Assembly (NCBI GenBank): GCA_032191485.1
Contig: JAVDOI010000010.1
Location: 2,534,161 to 2,598,160 of the forward strand
Length of the DNA: 64,000 nucleotides
Direction of reading: 5' to 3'
Source of the DNA: Leptoclinus maculatus
Lineage: Eukaryota; Chordata; Actinopteri; Perciformes; Stichaeidae
Part shown: in pieces, positions 12,310-26,014 of the stretch
Numbering within the stretch: position 1 is the stretch's first letter
How the letters are laid out: each line of letters opens with the position of its first letter
Notes under the pieces: model-generated
What the model saw: only the letters and a program-made list of their open reading frames with translations
What the model was told of the DNA's origin: nothing
Database searches by the model: none
Made by a program: the position numbers and the translations under genes

Positions 12310-14230
12310 TCTTTTTGGCTTTTAAATTGCATTTGTTCTGATTCTAGGAAAGAAATGCCACATTTCACACACAAGGATCCCACTATACATCCACCCACTG
12401 CTGTTTTCAAGATGTTAGTTATTACTCTCCAATTGTGGGCCATTTGAGTGCACTCTCTCTCTCTCGTTCTCTCTCTGAGCCCTCTTAGCACATCGTAGGC
12501 ATTTGTGAGGTGTGAAATGAGTAATTCACTCACTCCTTGTATAGGCCTAGTTGAGGAGTTGACAAATGGGTTTTATAACTCCACTTGACTTCAGCTTTTT
12601 TGATGTACGTTTTAGAATGACATGGCAACAAATAACTTACCAGTCATGGAACTGGGCTCTTGACTAACAATGCCACCACTGTCAGGTTATCAGTTTCCCA
12701 ATATATTATACTGTAATGCACTGAATATGGGGCTTTTAAAATGTATACAATTACTAACAATCTACTGTTAAACTCTGTACACACCATCCTATACTAGTAG
12801 TCCCATACAAATTTGCAGGCTCTTTGAAAGCCTGTGTCTGCAGCCTCAGACATGAGGTGAGGGCCACTGTCAGCTGCTACAACTACAAATGAATAAGAAA
12901 AGACAGCATTCCCTGAACTCACTCTTAATCCATTTCTACTCAGATGGCTCCAAGTGTCATTTCTTACACTTATACTGAGAAGGCTCGTTGGTGAAATGAC
13001 AAGAAAAAAAGATTAATACAGTGAGCATGTGATTACACAGAGCATCTCTATTTAGCATTACTGGTACTTCACTTGTCTATTTTATGCTTCTTTACACTTT
13101 CACGCCACCACATTTCAAGGTGAAATAGAGTGCTTTTTCATCAACTATTTATCTGACAGCTACACTTTTCACTTTGCAGATTCTTGAAACAAAACATGAT
13201 TATTTATTATAAACTATAAGCAGTTTTGATTGTCTCTACCTTGACCAGCTACAACATTGGCCAACATATGCTTTATCACAATGTGTTTCCTATTGTTGCT
13301 CTACTTATTTCAGAGAGAAATATAGCACTTTTTACTCCACTTCGTTTATAGATATTAATAGTTACTTTGAGTATTTTATTTATAGGTAGGCCCACAAAAT
13401 GCTGCTTATAGGTAATGCATCAGCAATAATAATAATAGGTATCCAATAACATAATATATGAGAATATTAACTTTTTCAAAGTGGGCTTTTGCATTATGAG
13501 GAAGTACACTGTGGCAGTACTATGCGTACTCATACCTGAGCGATCCGAGTTCTTCCTCCACCACCACAGCAGATTTCACACAACGTGACTGGATGTGTAC
13601 CTCGATAAATACAGTCCGTCAGTCTGCGCGGGGAACAAACCGGATTTGCGGATCCCCAGAGGTGCAAATGACCGCTGCAGGAGGGCACTTTGTTAATTTA
13701 GTTCAGGTGTGAACAGTGGAGGGAGGAGAGGGGTCGCTTTGATCCGACCTGCTGATCCTTGTACCGGAGGATCTGAGAGTCTGCAGAGAAAGACATCAGA
13801 TGACATCCCAGCCATTGTTCCAGTGGTCGGCACAGACAGCCATTTGCATTGGGAAGGTGAACGTCACGACGTCAGAATGGAGAAGACACGTTTTTTTTCC
13901 CAACATTAAGGCCTATAATTATCATCTAAAAACATATTTGTAGTAGCTGTTTATAGCCCAATATAAACACTTTAAAAGGTGTATTTTCATTCAGTTCATA
14001 TCTAAATAAATGGCTCCCTCCTCACCGTTTGTTAAGCATCGATCTGCAAACAGGCAATCTTTTCCTAAATCGTTTGTAGAGCACTCATTAACTGGCCATC
14101 GGTCCATTAAGAGCTGCAATCCAACAGCTAGCATTTGTCCAATTTAACCTAACATGCGCTACTCCTCCTGTATGCGAGGTAGAAAGCGTTTCAAGCAGAC
14201 ATTTCACAACACACATAACCCCACTGTAAA
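12310..14230. other. Spacer between convergent hes6 and per2
   Basis: No coding exon recognised. A GC-richer island at about 13500-13880 contains a CRE-like CGACGTCA around 13867, which could mark an enhancer but has no gene beside it. The rest is AT-rich. Confidence 0.5.
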
Positions 14231-14241
14231 TTCTGCATCAC

Positions 14242-14247
14242 TTTATT
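14242..14247 (-). terminator. Poly(A) signal AATAAA, per2
   Basis: TTTATT on the given strand is AATAAA on the minus strand, about 1.8 kb after the per2 stop codon (16068). The implied 3' UTR (about 14225-16067) holds AT-rich and poly-C tracts. Confidence 0.5.
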
Positions 14248-15489
14248 TAAAGAAAATTAAACAAACAGATAATTTTTTGTAAAAAAAAGGTGCATTGTTG
14301 TCAGCGTCAGTTCAAATAACAGGAAGACAAATGGCAAATTCAGGAAATGTTCCAAGTTGAACACAGTTTCGTCTCCAACGACATCATAGGAGCTTCTTCA
14401 AAGTGGAGGAAAGCTCTCCAGACAGTCACTTGACATCTGTCTGAGCCGCTTTATACCAGTGCAATAACCCTAAACTTCGACTTCTGAGGTGACCACACAA
14501 AACAGTAATGAGCTTCAGACACTTCCACAGGAGGCTCAGGAGGCTCTTTTCTATATTTATGAGGGGCAACATCAGGACATTTCAAGTGTTATGTGGCACA
14601 CTCTTAAAACTGAGGAAACATCAATATTCTCCACACATTTTATATTAATCGTCCACCATAAACAACATACTTCTCCAGTATTTCCAGTCCATGGTGGGAT
14701 TTGTCCTAACGATCCCATTTTAAAAATAGATTTTACATTAAATATTAATCATCTTGGTCCTGCTTGTTTTTTTTAAAGATAGATTTTTCCATAAATACAT
14801 TAAAAACAAGAATCTCTTTATACAGAAACAATTGGTGTATGTAAAAAAATAAATATATATTTATATATATATAATATATATATATGCTCAGAGTCAAAGG
14901 CTGTTACAAACATTCACACACGCATTGAAATGCATTAAATATACTGTTTCTTTAAGTGAGAGGCAAGTTTCACAGCTGATACTGAAACAAATGCTGCATG
15001 GAAATATGCATAAAGAATGAAAACTTACAGCTGCATTAGGTACCATGACACAGGCAGCTGGAAAAATGGAAATTTGTAATGATAAATTCTCAGAAACAAT
15101 ACAACGTGATGGGTTGCTGGGTAAATGTAGCTTGCTTGGTATCTCACCTGATTGTCCTTTTCAAGTGTTTTCACCTCCATCGTGACTAAGGATCAGTAAC
15201 GTATCTACTTAGGCATTTACATTTTATACCTCTACTTCACTTAATCTCAAAGGGAGATATTTTACTTTTTGCATCGAATGGTATTGTTTTTTTTTTGTTG
15301 CTACTTTTACTTGAGTGAGGAATCGGAGTTTGTTTCCAACTGGGGATGGATGAGGCGAAAAGCTCCATGCCTGCTCTCTGCTGTACACAGGAGCAAGTCT
15401 GTATTTTGCACTTTCCTTTCAGCGACTAAATGCAACATCAGCAAGTCATTTGGGCAAATACTACAGATGTAAATGAGTCTCACTCATGT

Positions 15490-15503
15490 CCCCCCCCCCC
15501 CCC
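15490..15503. repeat. Poly-C tract in the per2 3' UTR
   Basis: Fourteen consecutive C (poly-G in the per2 transcript), a likely length-variable site. Confidence 0.9.
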
Positions 15504-16067
15504 TCTCCTTCCAGTGCATCCCACAAAGTGCACTTGTGCGCTAATTCGCTGCTTGATGCCAATGTATGACAGGAGTAACTGAAACGTAACTCGACCTGTC
15601 CTCGCCGCATGCTGACGTAGCTGCTGTAACAGAGGAAATCACGTCCCAAAAATGCTGAATTCATCATTAACTGCAGCAGTTAGAACAACACAGAGCCGCT
15701 TCCTGGCATGCGAACGAAGCAAGCCTCCAGTTGGTTGGTGCACATTTGACCTCTGATGTGCTGCCTGGTGTAAGAGCACGTGATGCGTTTCACTCACTGG
15801 GGCTCGGCTTCTCCCGATCGGTGCAAATGCTGCGCTTTGTTTAGTGCTACACAGAAACAAACAAATGAACACACGTCGTCACAGTGTCCGGCACTCGTAT
15901 ATTCACAAAGAGTCTTGAGACCGTTTTTCTTTGACATCTAAACAGCAAGACCGAGACATTAATGAAAGGCCTGTGTGATGCTTCGTGGAACAGTAGGTCC
16001 CTCTTCACAGTCGTACAGAACAAGAGGCTGAAGGGTGATGAATGTCACTATAAAAATATAGGGCGGG

Positions 16068-16184
16068 TTATGTCAGGCTGGTTGTGTCTGAGAGAGCGTT
16101 AGAGGGTTCTTCTCTGGGCCTCCGCTGGCAGCCGACCTCCCCCGTGTCTGTATCACCGATGTCCAGCTCTGGCTGATCCTCCGC

Positions 16185-16216
<32 letters not shown>

Positions 16217-19200
16217 CCCCTGAGGCGGCGTCACAACAGGAGCACGCCTGAGCAGGACAGACAAAATGAGAAGGTGAGCGGTGACCCAGAAAAATGTTTG
16301 CGACTATTTATGTTTTTTTTAAAGAAATATCTCAAGCCAAAACAACAACAAAATATATATATAATCCAAACACATAACAGATGAACTCTGACCAGCATAT
16401 GAACAACAGTCATGTATTTAGAAAAATACTATTTCCTTAAGAGACATTTTCCATTTTAAAGCCAAACTAAAATGTAATGAATTGAACTGAATTTAATTTG
16501 TAAAATAAAAAACGATATCCTTCTACCTTGATGTCTATCGCCCTGGGCAGACCTCCCTTCTTTATCCAGGGGTGGACCGCCATCAGCTCCTTCTTCTGCT
16601 CCTCTGAAAAGCGAGGCTGATTCTCCTGCAGCAGCCTCAGCTGCTCTTGGTCCTCTCTGAGCACTCTTTGGATGTCACTGCAGACACAGCAAACACATTC
16701 AATACTCGACCCAACAGATGAACCTGTATGAAGGGTTGGGTTTGCAAATAAGAGAGTTGGATGGTATATTATTAATGCTGGAGAATCACTAAGGGTGAAA
16801 ACAACAATACTCAGATTTTTGGATCGATCTTGAGCTATTAAAGTCACGGAAACCTTTTGATAACCATCTACGTGCAAGTTCACAGGCTAATGGAATGTCA
16901 GGCACCTCTTATCTAGTGATAAGTGTTAATGTAAGGATCCCATCTAGTGGTCAAAAACGGGTCCTGCAACAATCGTGCTCAGCGTTCCTGATTCTGCGTT
17001 TTTCCTTCACAAATGAGGCAATGCAACTGCAAGGGAACACCAGCGGATTAACGACACATGCTAAACAACCATTTACACAGGATTTTTTGAGTAAAAAAAG
17101 GGCGTATTATTGTATTTACTGGTGCTGCCTAAAGGTGTTGCAAACACTATCAAACAGTAGTTCCTTTACAGGGCATCTATCCTACTCCTCCGTGGCTACG
17201 CCCCCGTCCTCCTACTCACCGCGAGGGCAACTCATAGGTCATCATGATCTTGTCATCTGTGTTGGCAGTGAGCAGCCACAGCGGGTCCTGCAGTAGTAAG
17301 TGATCTCTCTGGTCCATCTCCACAGGCCTTCCCTCGCTGCCGCTCAAGTGACCGTTGACCTTCTTGCTGTTCTGGGAGGAGTCCACGCTGCCAAAGTATT
17401 GGCTACTGTTGTTGCTTCCTGAAACACCCAAATAGCAGAGAATTAATACTTTTGAAACAAATACTTTATGCTTATGTAACACATTTCTGCTACTTGTATT
17501 CAGTTTTTCCCACTCATTCATCTATAAGATTGAAACTTAGGTGCACACCTGTTCCACTGCCGGAGGTCCCACTGGCTGACGTCCTGCTTTGAGATGTCCC
17601 GCTGTTGGACGTCCCGCTGGCTGAAGTTCCGCAGCCGTTGGACCCAGAGGTGGCTGAGCCGGTACCCGAGCAGGAGTCCTCGTGGAGAATCATGTCCAAC
17701 ATGTCGCTGGACAAAGAGTTTGCGTCGCTGTTGTTCCCGTCGCCGCGTGAACTCGCCTGCAAAAACACAAAGATAAAAGCGACACTATGAAAGAGGAGCT
17801 TGACTTCATAGCTTTGACCACTTAAAACTGGTTGTTACTGCTAATGTTCATTGTAATGGTCAAGCTTGGTTTGGTTCTGGCATGTAAAAGAGTATGTCTG
17901 TGCAGTCATACATACATTACGATGTACTATAATGAGTTTTCGGTGTAACTTGGTAGACATTTTTAAGTAACTCAATACATCCTTTGTCTTCTTAAAGCTT
18001 CTCAGTTTCATGCTTTAGTTAAGTTAGTCTTGGCAAAAAGGTAACTGCAACAACACTGCAAGATTAAAAATGCTAATCACAAGTCATTAAAAAGGAGAAC
18101 AGAGAAACTGTTACAGTTATAATTGACAGATGGGATTGGAGAAGTGTGGAGGTTTTCTGATGATTTGCCTACCTCTTTGCTGCCAGCCCTCAGCCTAGAG
18201 CACACTTTGTCCCAAGACAAACGCTCACGGACACAGGGCGAGCCCTCGCGATACAAGGGTCCAGGTGGACGAAGGAGATAACTAACTGATAGACGGCTAA
18301 AGGGTGTAAGGGATAATAATATCATGTGTTAACACCCTGGGCCACATTTCATCTGAGGAGTCCAGACTGACTTGACTTTAAACATGGCAGACTACCAACG
18401 GGGGTTTAAACAACCCACATTGATAAAGTTTAGCGAGGCAGTGAAATTTCATCCTGACGGTTTAAGAAAGTTACAGACGCTTACCTGCTTCAGCTCTCTC
18501 TCCATGGCGTGGCTGCCATTTGCTCCTTCCTCCCTTTCAGCAGCGTTATTCCCTTGTCCTCCAGAAGAGAGCACTGTGCTGTCCTGTCGGTCCACAGACA
18601 GCTCCAGCTCCAGCAGGTTGAGGGGTGAGCTGCAGCGGGACTGGAAGAGGGGTGGGGACACCGGGCCTCCCCCTCTCTCCTCAGACTGGGGCGTAGAGGA
18701 GCGAGACTGGCCCTCCACCACGGGGGACTTCGAGGTTTCCGAGGATGGAGGGAAGTAGAACGACGGGGCCATGTAGCCCGCTTGAAGGCCAAAGTGGTCT
18801 TGTGAGTTGAACTGGTTCTGAACACTGAAGGGAGGTGGAGACGTGAAGGGGCCCTGTCCTGGAAAGGCAGCCTGGCCAAACGGTTGCAGCTGGGTGGGGA
18901 AGCCACCCGTCGCTGCGTGGTACACTGGCTGTGGAGGAGGCAGTCCGGGGGCCATCGGAGGGAACATCAGAGCCACAATGGGGGCGACCATCGGGGCGGT
19001 GTAGGGAGCAGGATGAATGGGTGGGGCACAGGGAGGGGCCTGGGTGCCCTGACTGTCCCCAAAGCCCTGTAGAGTGGCGTCTGCGCGGGGAGCTGTGGAA
19101 CTGGCTCTGGGGTAAACCTGTAGGGGGTAGCCTGGCATCACGGAGGGGTAGGCCATGGGAAAGGTGGACTGTGAGGAGTCAGAGCGAGACCAAGAGGTTG

Positions 19201-22200
19201 GGTTAAGGCCGTGGTTTCGAAGAGGAGGCCGCACGCGTTGCCGTCTGTGATGGGACACCGTGCTATCCGAGGAGTCCATCTGCCTCGCTCGCTTCGACTT
19301 GGTCTCCTTATTCCGTGTGCCTCGCCGCGCACTGGGCTCTACAGTCGGTCCGCCCTGCTTGGAGGATCGAGCAGCAAGTACAGCTAGAGGTTGGAGAGGA
19401 TAAAAAAAGAATTTGTGAATTTGACAAAAGTGATTATTATTATTATACTATATTATGATTACAGATAGAAGCTACAAACATAACACCCAAGCTGTAATAA
19501 ACTGGCATTATCCTTTAAAGGCTTTTGACGTGTCAGTGTGGTGGTCGTAGGTACCATCGCTGGCGATCTGTTCCCTCTGACGCTCCAGGTACTGAGAGCA
19601 GTTTTCTTTGAGCGCCGTGAGTCCTCGAAGCTCCCGGACGCGATACAGAAAGGTCTGCTCCTCCTTCTGCGTATGGGCTGCCAAAACCTGCTTGGTCAAG
19701 CCCAATTTCTTGTAGGACTCCCTCTCCTGACTAGGAGGTGAAACAACAGAAAGAGGAGCCCTGGATCCCCGTTTGGACTCTACCGTCTCTCCTGTTCCTG
19801 GGACATCCTCTATGATCTCTGTATGTCAGAGGGTGACAGCGGGAAAAAGACTTTAACATACTCTAAAGCAACGAAAAATGGAGTATAATGCAACACAACT
19901 GTTTAGCATTTGCAGTGACAATGACGATAACAACAGCGGTGTTGATCAAGCATTGTAGGGGCCTTAACAGGGACCTATGAAAAAACACCCCGGGAACCCC
20001 ATTTCAGGGCCACAGATAATATTCACTTACATACTTCCATCACAGGGTAGATCATTTGGCCTCGAGTCCGGCTCACTCACTGGTTACAATGATTACTTAC
20101 GGTGGCTATTTAAATACTTTATATTTGTGCTAAATTTAGAACAATCTGCACAGATTTTTTTTCTTCTTTCCGTTCATCATTGTGGACGATATTAAATGAT
20201 CCAGTGAGGTTCAAAGTTGTGGAACAATGCAACATTATATATTGCAAGGTGGTGAATTACTGTTTATACACACTTTATAACACAGGAGCCATTGAACAAG
20301 CAGCTTCCATGGCGCTCACTAGTTGGCTGATGCTCGCTGCAACATGTCAGCCAATGAGTGTTGGCCTGTGGTATTGAGATAAAGCACTATATTACCTCTA
20401 GATTAACATTGGTTTTGCCAACACCTTGCGAACATTGAGCAGAACTAAAAAAATGTACATAGTGTGAAGAACTTTTCTGTGTTTGAGATACAAGCTATAG
20501 GAAAGTATAGAAAGACATAAAGTTGGATTTACAGTGCTGTGAAAAACCATTTCCACCGGCCTGATTTCTTCCGTGTCTGCATATTTGTCACACTGAGTGG
20601 TTTCAGATCTTCAAAAAGTAGCTGATTGATGCTTGAAAATCTACAGCTGTGTCTGAGCTGAACATTTCTGTGGGCCAAAATAGTGTGTACACATACCTTG
20701 AGGCACCTGCGTGCCGTTAGGTCCTTTCGGTTTGTCCTCATCCGAGTTAGAGGACGTGGTGTTCGAGGAAGACTGGCACTTCCTCTTCATTGTGATGGGA
20801 ACATTACAGCTCTCCAAGTACCTGCAGTAATCATAACAACACACCATCAATTATAGTAAACTAGCTATAAGCAAGAGCAGGTGATATCACAGCAGTGGAA
20901 ATCAAAAGGTTTTGGTCTACGAGTACAAGGCTGGGTATGAACTGTATCCTACACAGGATTCTTCAAAATCATGTCTTTATCTCTGTACCTGACAACACTG
21001 TCCAGACAGCTGATCTGTTGGTAGGAGTAGACGGTCTGATCATTGAAGGCTGTCTCCTCCTGGGAAGAGGACCTACTCTCCTCCATATCGGCCCCGGTCT
21101 CCTTCCAGTTGAGGGGAGCCGCTGAGTCTTTGGATCGCACCACCGCCGAGCTCTTCTGTACGGACTCTACTGGAGAAGGGCCACGAGTTAGGGGCTACTC
21201 CAGGATGTGGTCAGTTTCACAACAAATATGACATTTTTACTGCGTCTTGCTCAGACACTCTTTCTCAACTATTGACAAACAAACATGCAGGTAGTTGTCA
21301 GCTGGACTTACTGCCATTGCTTTTCTCGATGTCATGTTTGGTTGTTTGATGCTCCTGGCTCTTCTGAAGATGTATTCCTTGACAGATTTCTTGAAACGTT
21401 CGCTGCGAAATAGACACAAGAGTCTGATTAAAATGATGTTTGTGGGACAATCCTAAAATACAGTCATGTAGAATAAATTGGACCAAACTCAACGTGGCTT
21501 AAGTGGATTTATCCTGCTGTTCAGTCTAAGAACAGTCAGGTCGGTTGGTTCTTGTGTTTAAGTTCAACAGCCCAGTATCTTTTATTGCCATATCGCCCTG
21601 CAGTGGTGCAGAACCACACGGGCTGGAATACATTGCACTATTACTTAAGCTTTACTCACCGGTCTGGCTTTGCCGCTCACTTCCTCCTCCTCTTGTCGGA
21701 TCTTGGTGCCGCTGCCGTCGTTAAGGCTCTCGTTAGAGGAGCTCATGCCCACAAGATCATTTCTGTTCAGACTACCGTAGCCACTGGAGCCACTGTTATG
21801 GACCGGCTGATGACAGATATAGAAAGGTAAGACAGTTGAAAGAAGTAAGATGTTGCTCTAATCCCTCAGCTGTATATATTAGCATCTGCATCTCTTCTAT
21901 CGCTTAACTAAAACCACCTCTTCTTCTATAATCTGTACTACGTGTCCTTGATTTCTATGCGTCTTTATCCCGTCTCACCTGTAGCAGGAGCCGATGGATC
22001 TGCTCAGTAATCTCCTGGATGTCAGACTCCATGGTCTTCATCTCACGGACAGCGGACACCGAGCCCACAAAAACGTCTTCATTCACAGGACCCCTGGTAA
22101 ACAAAAAGCACATCAGCAAATCAAGATCAAGATCATAAATGTCTTTCTACGAAACACTGGGAAATTCAAAGAGTGGCTTATTGACAGCCTCTATATCGGC

Positions 22201-25200
22201 AAGACAGTAATACTCACATGCGCACTTTGTGCCTTCCGATAACGAAGGAGACTTTGCGACTCCAGGGGTTGACGAAACTGGACCAGCTGGTGTCGAGAAT
22301 GACGTATTCTCCATTGCGCGCACAGAACCGGATGGACGAGTGGTCAAATGGTTGTCCTGCGAATTGAAGAACTGCAGAGAAAGACAAAATATCAGAGTCA
22401 GAATCACGATGGGGACAGATTTCTGGGAATTCTGAAATCTATTCAATTCTGCAGACTCACTCTTTTTGTGAATGGCCAACATAATCGGTCGGTCATTGGG
22501 ATGAATGTGGAGGAGGATCGGTGATCCAATCAGGTCCTGGGGGAGGTACCCGAGGAGAGGAACCGCCCTGATACGCACAAAACACACCGCTGTGTTAAAT
22601 TCTCTTATCCTCTGATAGTTGGGTGTTTTGTGCTCAGAACTTTTAACTTAGAAGTAGAAACATCCCACAATGGCTTACCTCTCATCTACATCCTGAAACA
22701 CACAACTCGGAGTGTGTGTGGTGGTGAAGATGCGTTTGTCTGTTGGAATTCTGGGCGCTTTAAGAAAGAGAAAAGATTTTAATTATTAACGTCTCAAATA
22801 GATCTGGGACTGGTTTAGAAAGCTTTAAAAAAATAAACCAAAATGCTTCGACGGAACAGAATTGTCTACTTCAGATAACAATACTTTTCCCAGATCTTAA
22901 TATCGTGACCAAAGCTGAAATTTTTTCTAAATGCGTTTAGTTGATTATAGAGAAAAGTATAGTGAATGAAAAGCATGACACAAAGTACCACCATCAAACA
23001 AACATGAGTTGTTCTCACCACCATAACCAGAGTGAACTCTCTCAGCCAGCAGGAGGCAGCAGAACTGGTCTTCTGCATGCACCGTGTCTCGGACCTTCAT
23101 CCGGTAGGGTGTCATGCGGAACGGATAGTACTGCAGATCGCCCTCGCACTCCTTACCGCCACTAGAAATGAGTTAGAAGAAAAGATGAGTTCAAATTAAA
23201 GCTACAAGCACCTTCCCGCATGTCCAAGATACTGACAGTTAATTTTTCTTCCTCCGTTCAACAGGGTCTCACCGACCCCAGGTCAGTGCCAAGGCCCTTA
23301 TAAAGATGTGTTTCTTCAAACGAAGTACAAGTTTTCACAAATAACGCTTGTCCGGGTTCACAAGGGGGCAGTGTTTAGCTATGTTTCCCTCCATATCTGT
23401 ATGCAATTAATGAGAGTAGTGCGTGTTCATTCTATTATTTCTTCTTTCATCTTTTCATCAAAATGAGAACTTGGTTGAAGGTTCGGCTTGAGGAAAAAGG
23501 AGTGAATGGAAAGTCCTAACAAGTGCAGTAAGGTGTGCGTGTGTCTGTCTGTCTGCCTGTATGTATAATATTGGCCTGGTAAAAGAATCTTATACACAGT
23601 CCACAAGCGTATGATGTCATTATCTAATTGAAAAACATCGAGAGTGGAAAGTATGAATAAAAACTACACACAGGTTCGAGCAGCAGATGGCCCGACGCCG
23701 GGTTTGAACCAACACACACCCACCTGATACGACAGAAGAAGGACTTCTCCTGCATGCAGTCAGGCGGCGATGACTCTGAAACGGGGGAAAAAATGAAATG
23801 TTTTAATTCAAAGGCAACACGATCCAGCTGAATGCTATTCGGGGTCTTGGCTCCAGCAGGTGATGAAGATTAATTCCATCAAAATACATCACTGACGAGC
23901 ACAGCTCTGCACTTAAATGCAATGAATTTAAACAAGAGTTGATGCTAAAGTTGATGTGCAAGCCAAAATATTTCCAGGTATCGTTACATATTTACCTGCT
24001 CCGGTGCACATGCTCCAGGAGGGCAGCCGGTACGGCGTCGTGAAGCTGTAGAACACACTAACATCCTGCGGCGTCAAGAACTCCACAAACTTGCTGTTCT
24101 TGAACACTTCTCTTTTGCAGTTGAGGATGGAGGCAGCCTGATCAGAAATGTAGACAATCCTCCCGGTGATGAGAGAAACTGCGACTGCAAAAATGTCCTG
24201 TTGAGGAAATCCAAAATGGCGGGATAGATGAGAAAACTTGTACCCAACAAGTATTATGAAGTATATGCAGCGAAGAATATCTAAATATTTGTTTTAGCTT
24301 GAAGATACTCCAGTGACTCACGTTGTTTTTGAGGGTGTATTCAGAAGCAATGCCGTCTATCTCCTCAATCGTATAAGAGGACACATCCAGGCTTGAAGGT
24401 TGACTGTCATTGGTCATCAGCAGCTGGTAATATTCTTCATTGGCTGCAACACACAGATAGGGATTTTAATAAAGTCTGATCACAGCAAAATATACAAAAC
24501 AGAATGTGGAAACCGATATTTTGCTGAGTTCAACAAAAAGATGATCTCTTTATAGTTTTATGATTACAAATGTCTCAGTGCTACGCTAAAATGCGTCATA
24601 ATCCGTACTGTTGAACCTCTACCCGCCCACTTCCATCTGTAAACATTTAAGCAGGGTAGAATTAATTACCCGTAGATCTGCCTAGACAATGTTCCCTCCC
24701 ACGCAAAGTCACGTCTCTATATTCATTTCTTGGATCTCATTTAGCTACTACGCTTCCTGATTTCCAAAGGACAGAAATAGGATTCTTGTTATAGCTTAAT
24801 AATATCATCATCATACATGGAACAGACCATAAAAAAGCACTGTGTAGTAAGACACGAGCAGAGAAGCCACAAACAGAGACACGTGAATGCACTTTACCTT
24901 CCACGTGTTTGACGCAGCGCAGCGCGTACTTGAGGGTGTTCAAAGTGGAGGACTTGCTGCTGCGTCTCTTCTCAGCGGGCAGGTGATGCTTCAGCTCTTT
25001 CAGAGTTTTGATCATCTGCTTCTGGGTCTTGGCTTTGGCAGACTCCTGACTACTGCAAGATGCACAATCACACGCGCATGCACAGCGCCAAGTCAGATAC
25101 TGCAGTCACATATTCCCTCAAAAGGAGATTTTTTTTTTAAAAAGAGCTCATCATAGAGAATGTGCACCATATTTCAATGTGTTCAGTGTTACAGCTGGTG

Positions 25201-25942
25201 GTCGGTGCACTAACCTGCAGCCGCTGGTTGAAGGGTTGTCCTGCTCTGAGCTCAGCAGGCTGAAGGCGTTTGAGCTGCTGGGAGGAGACGGACTGTGAGA
25301 GTTCGAGCTGTGTGGAAGAGAAGAACAATTCAACATTTTGCAGCCGAATAGAGCCAAAGAAATATTACTTTAATCCCCTCGAAGACAGACACAGACAGAG
25401 AGGGAGAGACTCAGATACTGATATGTCAAGGTTAACTACGAGGGATGAGAAGTGAAATCCAGCATCATTTTCAGCTATCGGTCAGTTTAATCCTAAAAAA
25501 AGGAATGGGGAAAAACAACCACCACTGACTTCTTGTTGCTTTCAGACGATTCCAGCAGTGCCGAGTCTTTACTGGCGCCATTGGAGCTGACCACGGACTC
25601 GTGGCCGTGGCTCTCATAGCCACGACTCTGGTCGCCGTGGCTTTCGTTGCTGTGCGATTCGGTTCCGCTCCCGCTGGACCCGCTGCTCTTCATCTCCACG
25701 TCCTCCTCGGGGAGCGATCGGGAGCGGGCGTTCTTGCGATGCTTGTGCGGCGAGGCGGGAGGGTCCTGACCGCTGCTGTCGCTGCCCTCATAGCGGAGGC
25801 CTAAGTCAGCCCCGCCTTGGCTGTAGCCGGCCATGGAGCTGCACCCCGAGGCCCCCCTTGGCATGGAGCCGCAGGAGTCTACATCCTGGTCCTCCAGCAC
25901 CGCGAAGCGATGGGGCTTGGAGTCTGAATCTTCCGACATCAT
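16068..25942 (-). CDS. per2: Period circadian regulator 2
   Basis: Twenty-one coding exons on the minus strand total 4080 bases and 1359 residues, with every phase agreeing: 25530-25942, 25215-25307, 24898-25052, 24322-24443, 23996-24197, 23724-23775, 23019-23161, 22679-22757, 22461-22567, 22218-22371, 21979-22093, 21660-21806, 21312-21402, 20989-21169, 20697-20821, 19555-19818, 18485-19383, 17549-17756, 17220-17418, 16527-16677, 16068-16247. Order: Ser-rich N-terminus with NPSTSGC; HLH-like stretch (about 175-220); PAS-A (about 225-330); PAS-B (about 395-510); SGSSGYGSL, the beta-TrCP-type degron (about 550); YSYQQISCLDSV and RYLESC (about 670-690); CK1-binding helix LGLTKQVLAAHTQKEEQ (about 765); basic KSKRAR nuclear signal; and a CRY-binding C-terminus ending in CSCC. 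PER with CRY represses CLOCK-BMAL1. PER1 was the alternative, since RKCQSSSNTTSS is PER1-like, but SGYGSL and the hes6 neighbour favour PER2. A second ATG directly follows the first. Confidence 0.9.
16186..16215 (-). repeat. GCT/AGC trinucleotide repeat, polyalanine in PER2
   Basis: Ten perfect GCT units inside the last per2 exon. In the true frame (GCA codons) they encode a run of about 11 alanines after CSCCDAASGE. The other frames would give polyglutamine or polyserine, but phase with exon 20 fixes alanine. Confidence 0.95.
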
Positions 25943-26005
25943 GAGGAGGAGTGCTGCCGTGGGCTTGTTCGAGGATAGCTGTAATTGGGTGATGAAAGAA
26001 CGCTG

Positions 26006-26014
26006 TCAGCCCAT
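26006..26014 (-). promoter_or_regulatory. Minimal upstream ORF (Met-Gly-stop) in the per2 leader
   Basis: Just inside the exon that carries the per2 start (acceptor CCTCAG ending at 26025), the minus strand reads ATG GGC TGA about 65 bases before the main ATG. A two-codon uORF in the leader could dampen translation. This is inference, and depends on the acceptor call. Confidence 0.35.

Noticed and set aside
16073..16264. Polyglutamine reading of the CAG-type repeat
   Set aside because: The frame with glutamines does not join per2 exon 20 in phase and lacks the CSCC motif. The alanine frame does both.
16068..25942. Calling the period gene per1
   Set aside because: A few stretches look PER1-like, but the SGSSGYGSL degron region and the hes6 neighbour indicate per2. 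A tree would settle it.
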